Source: Prorocentrum cordatum
Taxonomy: Eukaryota; Sar; Dinophyceae; Prorocentrales; Prorocentraceae
Assembly (NCBI GenBank): GCA_963575745.1
Contig: CAUYUJ010007435.1
Span: 5,282 to 69,281 of the forward strand
Direction of reading: 5' to 3'
DNA: 64,000 nucleotides
Of the stretch, positions 11,560 through 22,606 are shown in pieces (position 1 is the stretch's first letter; each line of letters starts with the position of its first letter). The position numbers and the translations under genes are program-made. The notes under the pieces are model-generated. The model did no database searches and was not told the DNA's origin. It worked only from the letters and a program-made list of their open reading frames with translations.

Positions 11560-12028
11560 CAGCTTATGTGCAGCATCGTCGAGGAATGCCGTGGTGCCCA
11601 CATCTACCAGACGCTCATCAGCATCCCGCGGGCGTCGACGCGCGCGCTCCTGTGCAGTGGGTTCCTGACAGCGCAGGTTCATTCACAGGGCAAGCGCTGT
11701 TCGGGCGAACATCCTGATGCACTTACTGGGGGCGCTCTGATGCCCTTGGAGAACCCCTTCATTGGTGGCATTGGCCATCGTGGGCGTCTATCGTGATGCT
11801 ACTTTCGTGATTGGTCGCCGTGCCAACGAAGACATCCTCAAAGGCAGCATGCATCATGTCCGTGTCATCGAAAACTTCCAAACTGATGCTGTCAAGCGCT
11901 TTCCGTTGGTCGTAAAATGCCGTCGCGTGGGAGATCCCACCTTTGGGTCGTCGCCACCTCGTCACAAGTTGGATGGAAAAGGCGGCTTCTCGCCTCATGC
12001 CCCCGAATCCTCCGCGCACGCAATCCAA
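11560..12028 (-). pseudogene. LINE 2 reverse transcriptase palm, frameshifted
   Basis: RT motif A is visible as HATAFYDQRKALDSISLEV (about 11960-11875). The catalytic motif C reads TTAFLDDAAHKLI, with FLDD at 11586-11575 in another frame. The aspartates of both motifs are kept, but frame changes and stops separate them. The enzyme would copy element RNA at the target nick; this copy cannot encode it. Confidence 0.75.
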
Positions 12029-12340
12029 TTGGTCGCGATCAGCATTGCAAGGGCCCCCCCCCTATCCGTCACTGTTTTCGCGCAAACTTTGCAGAAGTTG
12101 CGCAGTCGATGCGCGACGCGCAGGGCTTTCATGTCATGCCGGTTTGCCTGGGGGGTATTGGGGGCGGGCAATCCCGACGTAGTCCTCGCAGGCCGCGTGC
12201 CATTTCGAGGATCCCGAAAAAGCGCCGATGAAACCAGAGCATGTCAAGTAAAGAGGAGCGCAATGTTGCCTGATACTAGCGCGCGCGTGCAATGGCGCGC
12301 TAGGATGCAGCAGCACGCGCAACACTTCAATCGGGACACT

Positions 12341-13123
12341 CTACGGTGGGCAACTCTTACGTAGTTTCATGGAGCGCCGCCCGCCTAACAAGCACGGTCT
12401 CCAGTTGACAAGCTGCGCGCCAAAATTCGAAGCCAGGGCCTGGTAGTTCTGGAACATTCGAGATCGTTGGGGTGGCAATCGCAGCGCAGCTCTGCCCACC
12501 CCCCTCTCAGGTCGACCTAGGAACTCCTTCGCATCTCGCGCGTGGCCCGAACCGTCGTCGGCACATTGTGGAACCTCTTTCCTGGCACTACTGCTGTCGT
12601 CGCCATGCGACGCGACAACCTCGTCGCGAGCGCGAGCTTCTTTGATCTGCTGGGCGAGGGGATCTAACCTCTTGGCGCGAGTCTCTCTGGGATATCTCCG
12701 AAGATCGCGCGCGGCATTGGCAAACCCTGGCCACATCATCTGGATAATCTTCCACGGTCGACCTGGCCAAGTTGCTCTAAGTTCCGTGCGACGCACCAAC
12801 AACTCGCGCTGCCCCCTGCCCTCCTGCGCCGCCCCGCCAGCGCCCGTGCGCTGTGCGTAATATTTGTGCGCGGCAGTCTGCGCGCGCTGAACCAAGGGCC
12901 ACCGGGCGCGGTCGGAGGTGTCGTTGTGTTCGCGCGTCATCCAAGCCCCCCTATCGCGCGTGCATGCGCGCCCCACCTCCCGCAAGAACTTTCCCCGATC
13001 CTTTCCCATCGCCAATCCCTCCGTAAGCCAATGCAAATCCCACCTGTGTTTTCCTTGATGGTGCCGAAGGGAAGTCATGGATATACCGTGCTTCAGTCTG
13101 CAAGGGCTAAGGGCCCCACCCAC
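12341..13123 (-). pseudogene. LINE 2 linker between endonuclease and RT
   Basis: A 260-codon basic frame, rich in Arg, Ala and Gln, lies between the endonuclease-like fragment (13.2-13.3 kb) and the RT fragment (11.6-12.0 kb). I see no named domain. Position and composition fit the endonuclease-RT spacer of dinoflagellate LINEs. The assignment rests on its neighbours. Confidence 0.45.
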
Positions 13124-14330
13124 GAGCAGTGTTTACCATTTGCACATTGCGGCCCTTCCGCCCGAGCATGCGGGAATGGGCAATCGAGCTGCGCTAGCTC
13201 CTCGGCGCCGCCGCGCAATGAATGTGCGTGCTGCCGCGGTGGCCGTAGAACTTATCATGGCCACCCACGAACGTAGCCAGCAGACGCAACCCGCATTCCC
13301 CAAGGAGCCCCCGAATTTGCTGCATGGCAAAGTGTTCTTGTCGTGGTGCCAACCGGCCTACTGGGTCCGTGGCGGGGTCGATGGGGGCTCCGCACCGCCC
13401 CCGCTCTATCCTGCAGATTGGCTGGGGGGGGGGGGGGGGGTGATCTCCACAGTGTGCTTCGCACGAAGCAGGTCCTTACGTAGTCGAATATGTGCGCCCG
13501 AGTGCGCGCTGCTGGGCGGAGTGCGTGCTAAACCCCGCGACAGAATGTGAGCCTCGTCATCCTGCGCGCTAGTGCGCGGTGTATCGTGCGCGCGCTTGCG
13601 GAGGCGAGTGCCCGTCGCAAACGCAGCGTCCTTTGCCCCGAGCCCCCGCGAGACATCCTGGCACTTGCCTGGCTGAATGAGAGAACGCGCAGCGCATGTC
13701 GTAAAAATTAGAGGGCGGGGAGATGACATGCAGCGGGGGGGGGGGGGCGAGTAAAGGGAAAACGGCGTGCGCAGCTGTGGCGGCGAAGCGGATCTACAAT
13801 CGGCGCATAGGTATGGCCGGCGCTGATGCTAGCGGCGCCTCGAAGGACTGGCGCGGCACGAGTCGAACCAGACCGTCGCCAAGGACCAGCGCCGCCAACG
13901 CACTGCGAGCTGACTGCGCCCACAATGGACAACCCCCAATGGCCGCGTATACTCTGCCACCTGGTATGAACGCCGGTTCAAGTCCTGCGCCCCGGCGACC
14001 GCGCCGCGCGCGTCGCGCGCGACCTCACCTGCGCCCGACCGCCAACCATGGAAAGACCCCGCCCGTACGGGCGACAATTCGCATTCCGACTGCCTAAGCA
14101 CATCGTCGCGGGGGGCGGCGTCAAGCGCCCCGCTCGCAACTGCAGCTGGCCATGCACTGCGACGTCGACAAAGGGCAATGCGAGCGCTTGGCCAACGAGC
14201 GACGCAAGTGCTCCGGCCATAAGAACGACACCACCACAGCAACGCATTCCCAACCTGACCTTCAATAGACACACGCAGAGAAGCCAGGCCCGACGTCGGC
14301 TACGACTACGCGCCGCCGCCGCCCGCGCAT

Positions 14331-15437
14331 ATGCCCGCGCCGCCTACGCAGTCGGCGGCGGCGCGCCCAGCAAGCCCCAAGGCCCAAACCAACCCGTGGG
14401 GAGGCATGCCTGAACTTCTCTGCGACGCGATGGACTCCGGCGACAGCATCGACTACAACGACCCATGGGCCAAGTTGAACGATGCTTCAGACACGCGCGA
14501 TTCGTGCCCAGCGTTGCTTAAACCAAACCGATGCCGCGATGTGCGCTGCCCGAGCGGATGGGCATCATGCTGCTACCGCGCTCGCGACGCCGACGCCGAC
14601 GGCTGCGAAGACGACGGACTGCAGTGCGCAGTCTACTACCGCGAGCAGTCCAACACCTACGCATACAGGTTTCCCAACGACGACCTACTTCGAACTGGTT
14701 GGCGCAGGTGCCTGAACACATGCAACGGCGAAATCTTCGCGCGCCAAGACGGCGCTCAATGCCTGCCACACTCACTCCTTCGACCGCGCCCGCGAGCAGC
14801 GCCGCGCTCGGCGCGCGCGCTACCACCGACAACTGCAACCAAGCGGCTTAAACTCAAAGACGCTGTCCAAGCAGACACGTGCTTACCCGTGCCCAAGCCA
14901 CCCCGGCACCGGGCGTTCCCCTGCTGCGACAACGACCTGCATGCATTCGCGGCCCACGGCCGGAACGACGCAGCGCTCCGACTTCTAGTGGTAGCGGCCA
15001 ACCAACACTTCCGCACACTTATGACAGGAGGACAGGCACCGCTGAACCCAACCAAGATTGCGGCGATACAAGAAGTGCCACAACGGCTTAACACCTGCCG
15101 CAGCGACGACGACCAGATGAAGCGTGACCGGTCGGTCAACGTACGTGGCGCCGCAACGTTACTTCAACAACTTTGCAACCCGACCATCGCTGCCAGCATC
15201 ATCGTGCCCATTCCGTTAACCGACAACGACAGCGCCAGCGAGGAGCACGCGCGAACGGCAAACATCCACAAGGACAGCGGACCACCGCCCACTGTGCCAC
15301 CACAGAATAAACATGCCACACCGACCAAGAAACGAGCGCCCACATTGCCCCCCGCATTTGGCCATGCCCTGAGCTCAGACCGACGCAGATGCACTTGCCG
15401 ACGGACCTGCAGCAGCAACCGCGCCCCAAACCGCTAA
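14331..15437 (+). CDS. Hypothetical protein, possible retroelement ORF
   Basis: A 368-codon frame rich in Ala, Thr, Pro and Asn, with cysteine pairs scattered through it (CRDVRC, CCYRARDADADGC, CTCRRTC). I recognise no domain. Frame density is ambiguous because the minus strand is also open for over 100 codons in places. The tail (PPTVPPQNKHATPTKKRAPT) is disordered and basic. It points away from LINE 2, so it is not part of that element. It could be a gag-like ORF or a chance frame in CGA/ACC-rich DNA. Confidence 0.3.
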   Translation: MPAPPTQSAAARPASPKAQTNPWGGMPELLCDAMDSGDSIDYNDPWAKLNDASDTRDSCPALLKPNRCRDVRCPSGWASCCYRARDADADGCEDDGLQCAVYYREQSNTYAYRFPNDDLLRTGWRRCLNTCNGEIFARQDGAQCLPHSLLRPRPRAAPRSARALPPTTATKRLKLKDAVQADTCLPVPKPPRHRAFPCCDNDLHAFAAHGRNDAALRLLVVAANQHFRTLMTGGQAPLNPTKIAAIQEVPQRLNTCRSDDDQMKRDRSVNVRGAATLLQQLCNPTIAASIIVPIPLTDNDSASEEHARTANIHKDSGPPPTVPPQNKHATPTKKRAPTLPPAFGHALSSDRRRCTCRRTCSSNRAPNR

Positions 15438-15510
15438 GCCAAAGCCACTTGCTAAGAAAGCACAACCACTTCCCACCGCGCACTACGCCGCACCACAAGC
15501 AACTGCACCA

Positions 15511-16095
15511 ATGCCGCCGCAAGACGTCAAGATCGACCTTGTGCTAACACTCCAGTCCAACCGACTCATGGCGCCGACGTCGGAACCCCCTGCCACCAAC
15601 GCCCTACCAGCCAAGAAATCACCACCTCTCCCTGCTTACGCAATCAACAAATCACTCCAGCTACAAGAAGCCACCTGCATCATTACAGACGTGCCGGCTC
15701 CAAACGCACCAACTGCCCCGCGCGCGCAGGCCATTTCCAAGTGCAAACCTGCCATGGGAATAGCCATGCCAGGACGCCAGCCACCTGTGCTCCAGATGCC
15801 AACCATCTGCTCACCGCCTGAAGAAATTATGGCACAAAGCTGGCTACAGGAGGTACCGCAAAACACCGTGGCACCCCAGACATGCGCCACGCTACAGGCC
15901 GACTTCCCAACCCGCGCAGCCCACGTGTTCGCGGGACACAGCGCGGCTGCGAGACGAGACGACCAGCTCATCCTCATCTGCGACTGCCGCATCATCTTCG
16001 TAGCCAACACAGGCGACTCAAGCTTCTGCAGCTACATCGACAGGCTGCGCTCACATCAGACACGATGCGAGCTTCCTCGACAGCCTCCGCAATAG
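15511..16095 (+). CDS. Hypothetical protein, downstream of 14331-15437
   Basis: A 194-codon frame with a Pro/Ala-rich first half and a more ordered end (DDQLILICDCRIIFVANTGD). It begins 74 bp after the previous frame stops and shares its composition, so the two may be halves of one ORF split by a stop. No domain recognised. Confidence 0.25.
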   Translation: MPPQDVKIDLVLTLQSNRLMAPTSEPPATNALPAKKSPPLPAYAINKSLQLQEATCIITDVPAPNAPTAPRAQAISKCKPAMGIAMPGRQPPVLQMPTICSPPEEIMAQSWLQEVPQNTVAPQTCATLQADFPTRAAHVFAGHSAAARRDDQLILICDCRIIFVANTGDSSFCSYIDRLRSHQTRCELPRQPPQ

Positions 16096-16099
16096 CTGC

Positions 16100-16430
16100 C
16101 TACCATAAGTACCCTACAAACAGCCTCCACCCAAGCCGATGCTGCGACTCTACAAGACACCGCCCAAGCCCAAGCCGAAGAGCTACGAAGACGGCGGCCG
16201 CGGAGCAGCCTAAGGAGCATACTGACCGATAGAACTGTCTAAAGCACCCAGCAGCATTCCACGACATCTACCGCAGGTACCAGCAGTACGCCGATTACCG
16301 CATAACCTCGTCTACTGACCTCTCCTCCCCTATTTTTCTGACATTAAATCTGACCAGAAAATTTTACGTATGTATCGTGATTGACATTCCCACTCGCCTT
16401 CAATGATGCTGACATCCCTAATCCTGCCGT
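16100..16430. other. Unassigned spacer
   Basis: Mixed, lower-GC sequence with no gene or clear repeat. It precedes the GGGTAGCAGCCC repeat array. Confidence 0.4.
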
Positions 16431-17065
16431 TTTGACGCGTCTGGTGGCTGCGCGGGATCTTGCGGCAATCCCGCTAGTTTGGGGTGAACCGTAAACACCC
16501 TGGGTCGCAGCCCGTGACCTGCTAGTCCAGAATTTGGGGACCCCTGTCGCACAGGAAACCCTCCCTACTTTCCACAAGCCCAGCAAGCACAGCTAGTGTC
16601 GATGTACCAGCGCGGCTGACTCACCATGGCCAAGTCAACCTCTGGGGATCCCAAATCTAGGATGTGACCCCACCTCTGTCGGATGCGCGCGTGCACTGAT
16701 GTTCACATCGGTCCAGCTTGCGCACCAGTCTTTGCCTGCTCCACAGCGGCACTTCCTCCTCTTCTTGGGCCGCAGATGCAAATCTGAGGGTCGCAGCTCA
16801 AGAATTGCGCACTCCCTGTGCCTTGCTGCGCGTGCTGCCGTTCTACCCGAATGCGTGCACGCCGGTGCTGAACCGGCCAGCCTACTCAGGCCGGCCTGGC
16901 GTTCTCTGCCGCGGCTTCCTCTCCGAGAGGCTCAGGGTAGCAGCCCGGACACTGCACGCGCTCCTTACTTCCTCCCACGCGGCGCTCACCTCCCTCTCAC
17001 CGTGGGCAGCAACCCAAACGTTGCATGCCGTCTAGCCACCCTTTTTCGGGGGCGCCTTGGAGAAT

Positions 17066-17220
17066 GAGGAGGAGGAGGAGGAGAAGGAGGAGGATGAACA
17101 GAAGGAGGAGGGGAGATATTGAGCTGAACAGGAGCAGGAAGGACGGAGGAGGAGGAGGAGGAGGAAGAAAGGAGGAGGAGGAGGAGGAGGACGACGACGA
17201 CGAGGAGGAGGAGGGAGGAG
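17066..17220 (+). repeat. GGA array present in only one of two duplicated units
   Basis: Purine array lying between CGCCTTGGAGAATGAG and GGTGCTCCCTCC. The second unit has only a short AAAGACGGAGAA at the same place (about 17796-17806). Confidence 0.8.
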
Positions 17221-18124
17221 GAGGGGCAGGGAACGGAAGAGGTGCTCCCTCCGCCAAGGGGCCGAAGAGCGGGCCTACTGCTGGGGTGCGGGAGGCCTGC
17301 ACAGGCCGGAGGGACATGTCACACTCAGACCAGCCTGCTCAGGCAAGCCCACTTCACCATTGCACGCGTGCTTGCTGCATCGTAGCAGTTATCCCTCCTC
17401 CTCCTCCTCCTCCTCCTCCTCCTGTGTGAGACTTACCTCCCCCCGAATTTCATGTCTTGGACCACGGTGATTCGAATCACATGGCCTCTTACATTTAACT
17501 CGAAGGGTAGCCGCCCAAGAATTGCACACTTCCTGTATCTTGCGTCGTGTACTGACGTACATTAACCCGAACACGTGCGCGCCACTATGCGAAAAGACCA
17601 GCCTACTCAGGCCGGCCTGGTGTGCACCGCAGCAGCATTTTTCTTAGAGACTCAGGGTAGCAACCCGAGAAATGCATGCACTCCTGACTTCCTCCTATGC
17701 TTCTATGAGACCTACCTCCCCTTCACCGTGGGTAGCAACCCAAGAGTTGCATGCCGTCTAGCCACCCCTCGCTGCGTACTCTTTGCACTTTGCTAAAAGA
17801 CGGAGAAGGTGCTCCCTCCACCGAGGAACCGGAGAGTGGGCCTACTGGTGGCATTCGGGGGTCCTACACAGGCCATGAGGACGTTTCACAAGTAGGTCAG
17901 CCTGCTCAGGCAAGCACACCTCCTCATGGCACGCGTGCCTGCTGCGTAGCAGTACTCATTCTCGTATCCCGCAGTCCGTACCTGAATGGAAATTACTTTC
18001 ATCAACAACGTTCAGTCACATTTGCCACCCGCCCTGAGCGGGGATTTGCTACATACGTCGGCAGTAAAGGCATTTTGCCACCTGCTGTGGCCTGTCGAGT
18101 ACGTCCTACGCTCCACTGGTTCAG

Positions 18125-18168
18125 CTCCTCCTCCTCCTCCTCCTCCTCCTCCTCCTCCTCCTCCTCTA
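18125..18168 (+). repeat. TCC array
   Basis: About 14 TCC units within the 16.4-18.6 kb repeat array. A similar shorter TCC run lies at 17395-17423. Confidence 0.9.
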
Positions 18169-18764
18169 TGATCTGTGGCCGACCTTCCCCCTCACCCAGG
18201 GTAACAGCCCAAGAATTACATATCGTCTAGCCTCTAGCCACCTTCATTTTCTTTGCCTAAGGGTAGCAGCCCAAGAATTGCACATGATCGTTGCCTGCTC
18301 CACTTCAGCACAACCATTCCTAGGACCACGGCGATCCATTAGGTGTTGGATCGGGAGGGACATATGGGGGTCGGGACGGATATGCCCACGGTTTGGGGTC
18401 ATCCTTAAACCCTGTGCAGCAACCCTAGGACTGCTAAATTCAGTCTCGCTTCTAGCCTCTGCATCACTGCCTTCGAACTCTTCCTTGCTGCACCTTGTTT
18501 TCCAAGGCGGCAAAACCACTGACACATATGGAACGTAACTTTTGGTGGTTATACGGTTCGGGGGCTCACCGTACTAAAGGCAGTGCCGACCTCTACCTGG
18601 CAAACGCCTACTCCCCTTACTATTCTCGCCTAAGCCTTCTGTTCCGTCATGTTCCGCGGCGCCCGCCAAATACAAATTGCGCAGAGTCGAGTACGCTCTC
18701 CGTGTTCTTCCTCGCACATTTGCTCAGGAACGCTACAAGCTAGATCCTTAAGTCGTGCTGTCAA

Positions 18765-18942
18765 AATAGGAGGAAGAGGAAGAGGAGGAGGAGGAGGGGG
18801 AGGAGGAGGAGGAGGAAGAGGAGGAGGAGGTGGTGGAGGAGGAGGAGGAGGCGGAATAGGAGGAGGAGGAAGAGGAGGAGGAGGAGGAGGAGGAGGAAGG
18901 GGAGGAGGAGGAGGAGCAGGAGGAGGAAGATGATGATGATAC

Positions 18943-18986
<44 letters not shown>

Positions 18987-19049
18987 TTGATGAGGAGGAA
19001 GAGAAAGAGGAGGAGGAGGAGGAGGAAGAGGAGGAGGAAGAGAAGGACG
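18765..19049 (+). repeat. GGA array with (GAT)n core beside R1
   Basis: GGA units surround a (GATGAT)n block at about 18929-18987. It ends exactly where R1 copy 2 begins. Confidence 0.9.
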
Positions 19050-19200
19050 ACGACGCCCACGGCGATGGCATGGGGGAGGGAAGGAGGTGGGCTTGGAGCG
19101 GCGGCCCCCACGGCCTCTCGACCCCGTTGTCCTTCTTGATTCGGCAGCGCGCTAAATTGGCAGGGCGAGGAGAAGGGAGGAGGACGGAGGAGAGTGGACA
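19050..19200 (+). repeat. Dispersed repeat R1, copy 2
   Basis: Matches 6198-6347 over about 150 bp in the same orientation, again directly after a GGA array. A second, weaker GGA stretch follows at 19200-19262. Confidence 0.85.
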
Positions 19201-19269
19201 GGATGGGAGGAAGGAGGAGGGAGGAGGAGGATGATGAAGAAAGAAGAGGAGGAGAAGGAAGAGGGATAA

Positions 19270-19850
19270 GTTGACTGCTCATAAAATGGGGGAGAGGGGA
19301 CGGTCAGGAAATGGGCAACAGGGGGAATCATTGATCATAGAGGGTGGTGCCGATCGGATGAGAAGCGGGGTGCCCTTTTGTGCACCCTGGGGTGGAGGAG
19401 GATGGAGAGGACGAAAGAGATCAGGAAGGATAGGCGCAATGAGGAGGTGGATGGAGAGCGACGAACCGGGCAACCCACTGCCTGCCTTGGGAAGCAGGTT
19501 CTTCACGCACGACGTCGGCTTGCTCTCCAACTCCAGAAGGGAGGGGCTCACCTGCGCGACCAATGGCACCCGCAAATGTCCCGCACCCTGGCGCTTCTCA
19601 CTCGCCGGCATCGTGAGCTCACTCTCCGCAAGCCCTGGATGACCGAGCCAGTGGTCCGAATCCTCGTCCTCCTGCTTTCCCCTCCTTCGGAAGGAGAGAA
19701 AACGGTGGCCATGACCACACCCGAACGCGGAGACGCCAGTGCCGATCTTGGTGCCCGTCCATCTTGGTCATCGTTAATCCGTGGATCTTCCTCGCGAATC
19801 GGCGACGGCAAATATGGAATCTGACTAAGGATCGGCTTCGACAACATGCA
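19270..19850. other. Unique sequence with a possible minus-strand exon
   Basis: A minus frame at 19847-19548 begins MLSKPILSQIPYLPSPIREE and continues Ser/Arg-rich to a stop. It lies directly downstream (minus strand) of the introner-like element at 19858-20039. Plus-strand frames are also open. I see no domain, and coding status is unproven. Confidence 0.3.
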
Positions 19851-19857
19851 ACGGCAT

Positions 19858-20039
19858 CTTTGGGGAAACCGAAAGAAAGCTACCGATACCGCAACTCCCC
19901 AGATCTCCCCTCGGATGCGTTCTGACCAAGATTTCGAAGCGAATCCAGCGTTAGTTACGAGGGCCTCCCAAGAGGCCCCCCCAAAAGGGAAAACGAGGCA
20001 AGGGTAGCGGTACCAGTATCTGTTCTTCCTCTGAATTCC
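19858..20039 (+). mobile_element. Introner-family foldback element, copy A (182 bp)
   Basis: Flanked by ACGGCAT direct repeats (19851-19857 and 20040-20046). Its ends form imperfect inverted repeats: AAGAAAGCTACCGATACCGC at left against GAAGAACAGATACTGGTACC read inverted from the right. The interior (TTCTGACCAAGATTTCGAAG ... GAGGGCCTCCCAAGAGGCC) is shared with 33436-33812 and, more weakly, with the 170-bp glutaredoxin intron at 34466-34635. No coding capacity. Confidence 0.75.
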
Positions 20040-20197
20040 ACGGCATTCTGGCCATGGCCATACTGCTTCTTCCCTCGATATTCATCCTCCTACGCTCGTC
20101 CCTCCTCCTTTCCTGCGCAGGCCTCTGAGCGGGCGAGACACTCGACGTTCCTCCTCCTCCTCCTCCTCCTCCTTCTGAGGGGGAGAAACGGAATCAC

Positions 20198-20294
20198 CTC
20201 CTCAGGCTCCGCGTCCGCGACGATCCGGGAACCCAAATACTCCACCGCGTCCGCGGGGTCCTCGATCCCGGCCTCTAGCTGCATCAGCGTGTCG
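20198..20294 (-). CDS. Candidate 97-bp internal exon with AG and GT borders
   Basis: On the minus strand a pyrimidine-rich run ends CCCCGTCAG at 20295, followed by one base and 32 open codons (beginning DTLMQLEAGIEDPADAVEYL), then GAG and a GT donor (GTGATT, 20197-20192). The peptide is acidic, helix-prone and of normal complexity, unlike its flanks. A TCC array on the coding strand (20305-20355) supplies the upstream polypyrimidine tract. I do not recognise the protein. A downstream AG at about 20127 (GCCCGCTCAG) would keep the frame. The start and parent gene are not visible. Confidence 0.45.
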
Positions 20295-20304
20295 CTGACG
20301 GGGG

Positions 20305-20355
20305 CAGGAGGGAGGAGGAAGAGGAGGAGGAGGAGGAGGAAGAGGAGGAGGATGA
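20305..20355 (+). repeat. Short GGA array
   Basis: GGA units on plus, TCC on minus, immediately upstream of the candidate exon at 20294-20198. Confidence 0.8.
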
Positions 20356-20549
20356 CAAGACGACCGCTGAACATGCTGAGGCCCGAGTGCTACTTGTGTT
20401 TGGAGGGCTGGTGGGGGTGAGCGAGACAGCTTGCGGGCGAGAAGGCGCAAATCATTTGTTTTACTTACTGACGTTCTGGACCCATGTTGGCCTCGTTGGA
20501 GTGGACGCTAAGTGCCCCCCCTTCTTTGATCGACCTTCTCCAATATGGC

Positions 20550-20740
20550 CCTTGCCCCAAGAGGCTCTCCAGAGACTCACAAGGGGCCCCAAGGAGCTCC
20601 CCGAGGTACCCGAAACGCTCTGAGAGGCCCCCAGGACCGCCAGGAACCCCCCAAGACGCCCCAAGAGGACCCCAAGAAACTCTCAAGAAACACCCGGACA
20701 GACTACGAGAGTCATCCAAGAGGCCTCTGGCCATTTTGCT
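20550..20740 (+). repeat. CCCAAGAGGCCCC-type minisatellite
   Basis: Imperfect repeats of about 18-22 bp built on CCCCAAGAGG / CCCCAAGACG. The same motif forms the large tract at 57480-58115 and lies in inverse orientation at 27370-27510 and 51895-52012. Confidence 0.65.
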
Positions 20741-20741
20741 C

Positions 20742-20893
20742 GCCCTCCCCCTCCTCCTCCGCCTGTTCCCCCTCCTCCGCCAGCTTTTCCTTCTCCTCCT
20801 CCTCCTCCTCCCTGCTCCCTGCTCCCTTTTCCCCCTCCCCCCCCTCCTCCTCCTCCTCCTCCTCCTCCTCCTCCTCCTCCTCCTCCTCCTCCT
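20742..20893 (+). repeat. TCC array
   Basis: TCC/CTC units on plus, interrupted by CCC runs. Open in several frames; not coding. Confidence 0.9.
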
Positions 20894-21541
20894 GGGCTCG
20901 GCATGGAGGCGGGCGCAGTTCGTTCGCCCCGCCGCGGGGGCCGCTGTCTCCGACGGGTGACTTACCTGACGCCCGACGGAGACAGCGGAGGCGGCCACCT
21001 GGCGTTAAACGCGCGGGGAGGACAAGAAAGCATGCAGGGCAAAGTCGAGGGCCAAAAATGCACGCTGAAAGACACGCAGAGGGCACATCTGTCGAGCTAG
21101 CGAGCTCGAGAGATTTGGCAGCAGGCAAGCGGCATGCGTGCTTATCACAGAGCACCGAGCTCGGTGATCTTATACATAACGTGGTCGACTTTAAATTTCT
21201 CTTCGGCCAGCCTGGGGCCCGCGGTTTTACCCCACTTGGGAGCCTTGGGAGGGCGCGTGGAGGTGAGGCCTTTGGCGAGCCTCTTGGAGCTAAAGGAGCC
21301 ACGCACGCTACAGCGCGCATGCCTGGTGGGGACAGGCACCGTGGGGGCTGCAAACGTATGCAGCCTATGTGCTTTAGCACCTCTAACTACATGCAACGGA
21401 TTTGTGGCTTCGGCACGTTCCAGCAATGCGGGCAGCTGGGCCTTGACGAGCTCTAGGGGGGGATGGGGCCTCAGAGACTCAGGCGCGACGCTCGCGACGC
21501 CGATAGTCTTCATCATGTAGTACCGCCCCAACGCTGGCCAC

Positions 21542-22606
21542 CTAGACACCCAAGCTCTTGCCGAACTTCTGATGTTGCTGGATGTGCTGTCGGAAGGCCA
21601 CGTGGGGCCTTCCCTGATGGGCGCGAGACTTGGCAGCCACATCCGCCAACTTGTTACATCCGGTGAGTCGAGCGGGCTGTGCTCCGCTCAAAACTTGCTG
21701 CCTCGCAACGTGACTCCGCACTTCGGCGAGAGCGAACCCCTTCCGAATCATGAATTTTCTGCCAGACCAGCCGCCAGAGGTGGGCCCAGGCATGTCCCGC
21801 AGACGCGGCGCGGTCCTCTCCAAGTAGGTTAACGCCCTGGACCACAAAGCTGGAGCCAGGGAAAAGCGCAACATGAGGAATGGCATGGATCAAGGTAATG
21901 TACAATGCGCGCATCTCAGCTCCGTCGATATCCAGGCGCGGCCGTGGGGGGAAGCCTGTGAGGGGCAGGCCCCAACTTCAGCCTGTGGATGCAAAGCGAC
22001 AGCTGCAAAGCCGGCCACGGGGTAAAGCGGGGGCTCCTTGAAGCATGACCCGTCCAGGAAGATGCCCCCCATGAACCTCGCGGGGTTGCCCTGCCGTTGG
22101 GGATGGGCTGCGTCGGGAACTGGATCAGATCAGGCGGCGCAGCTGGCTTGGCAGGCACTAGTCGCTCGAGGAATACTTCGAGCAACTTGTAGCCCCTGGC
22201 CTCGTCGGCAGAAATGCGCGCGAGCGGGGGCGCAGGCGCGGCGAGGTCAGAGATATGCTCGCACTCCGCATGTCTGCGAGAGAGCGTGCCTGGAAAAGGA
22301 TTCGCAGATCACGCAGAAGGGGTCCTGGGCCCAGCCGTGCTCGCACTGGCGGGCCTGAGGCCACTGGGCCCCGATCGCCACCGAGCTCAGATGAGCGGCC
22401 TCCTGGTCCGACGACGTCCTGGAGGTATGCAGCGATCGCAGCGGCTTGATCCAGATGCTCTTGAGATGCTCTGGAGCCTCAAAATGCCCCGAAGCCTTCT
22501 GCATCTGCCGGGGGGCGATAGCCCTCTCAACCAGCGCCTGGGCGGACCTGGGGCACAGCTGGGTGGGGTCGATCACCCGGCCACTCGGGAACTTCCAGGA
22601 GTGCAA
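21542..22606 (-). pseudogene. LINE 1 finger and RNase H region, frameshifted
   Basis: A finger-like stretch (WAQDPFCVICESFSRH, about 22325-22275) precedes a split RNase H. The first catalytic Asp is seen in GGIFLDGSCFKEP (about 22070-22035). The helix and second strand follow in another frame (ELRALYITLIHAIPH, SFVVQGVN, about 21920-21820). The last segment is NKLADVAAKSRAH (about 21655-21615). Three frames are needed to read it, so it is inactive. Confidence 0.65.

Larger units (their letters stand above)
9243..13400 (-). mobile_element. LINE 2: decayed non-LTR retrotransposon
   Basis: Fragments appear in the order endonuclease end, linker, reverse transcriptase, C-terminal zinc fingers, reading from high to low coordinates. 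They lie in different frames with stops between them, so the element is a pseudogene. A 193-bp MITE interrupts it at 10673-10865. The endonuclease end near 13330-13200 reads TFVGGHDKFYGHRGSTHIH in one frame, typical of the C-terminal part of an APE-type endonuclease. The 5' boundary is uncertain; frames extend to about 13730. No microsatellite tail is visible at 9243. Confidence 0.75.
16430..18560 (+). repeat. Complex repeat array with GGGTAGCAGCCCAAGAATTG core
   Basis: The core or close variants recur at about 16490, 16787, 16936, 17010, 17507, 17652, 17735, 18200, 18262 and 18412. A larger duplication is visible: 16830-17397 and 17548-17966 share three successive segments in the same order, including a GTGCTCCCTCC block at 17242 and 17809. 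No coding signal. Confidence 0.8.

Noticed and set aside
17461-17490. GTGATTCGAATCAC considered as a tRNA T-arm/B-box
   Set aside because: It is a short palindrome. No cloverleaf, acceptor stem or A-box found nearby.
19851-20046. The 182-bp introner-family copy A as an active intron
   Set aside because: Its ACGGCAT (minus ATGCCGT) duplications do not give a GT or GC donor paired with AG at positions that join convincing frames. Kept as a mobile element only.
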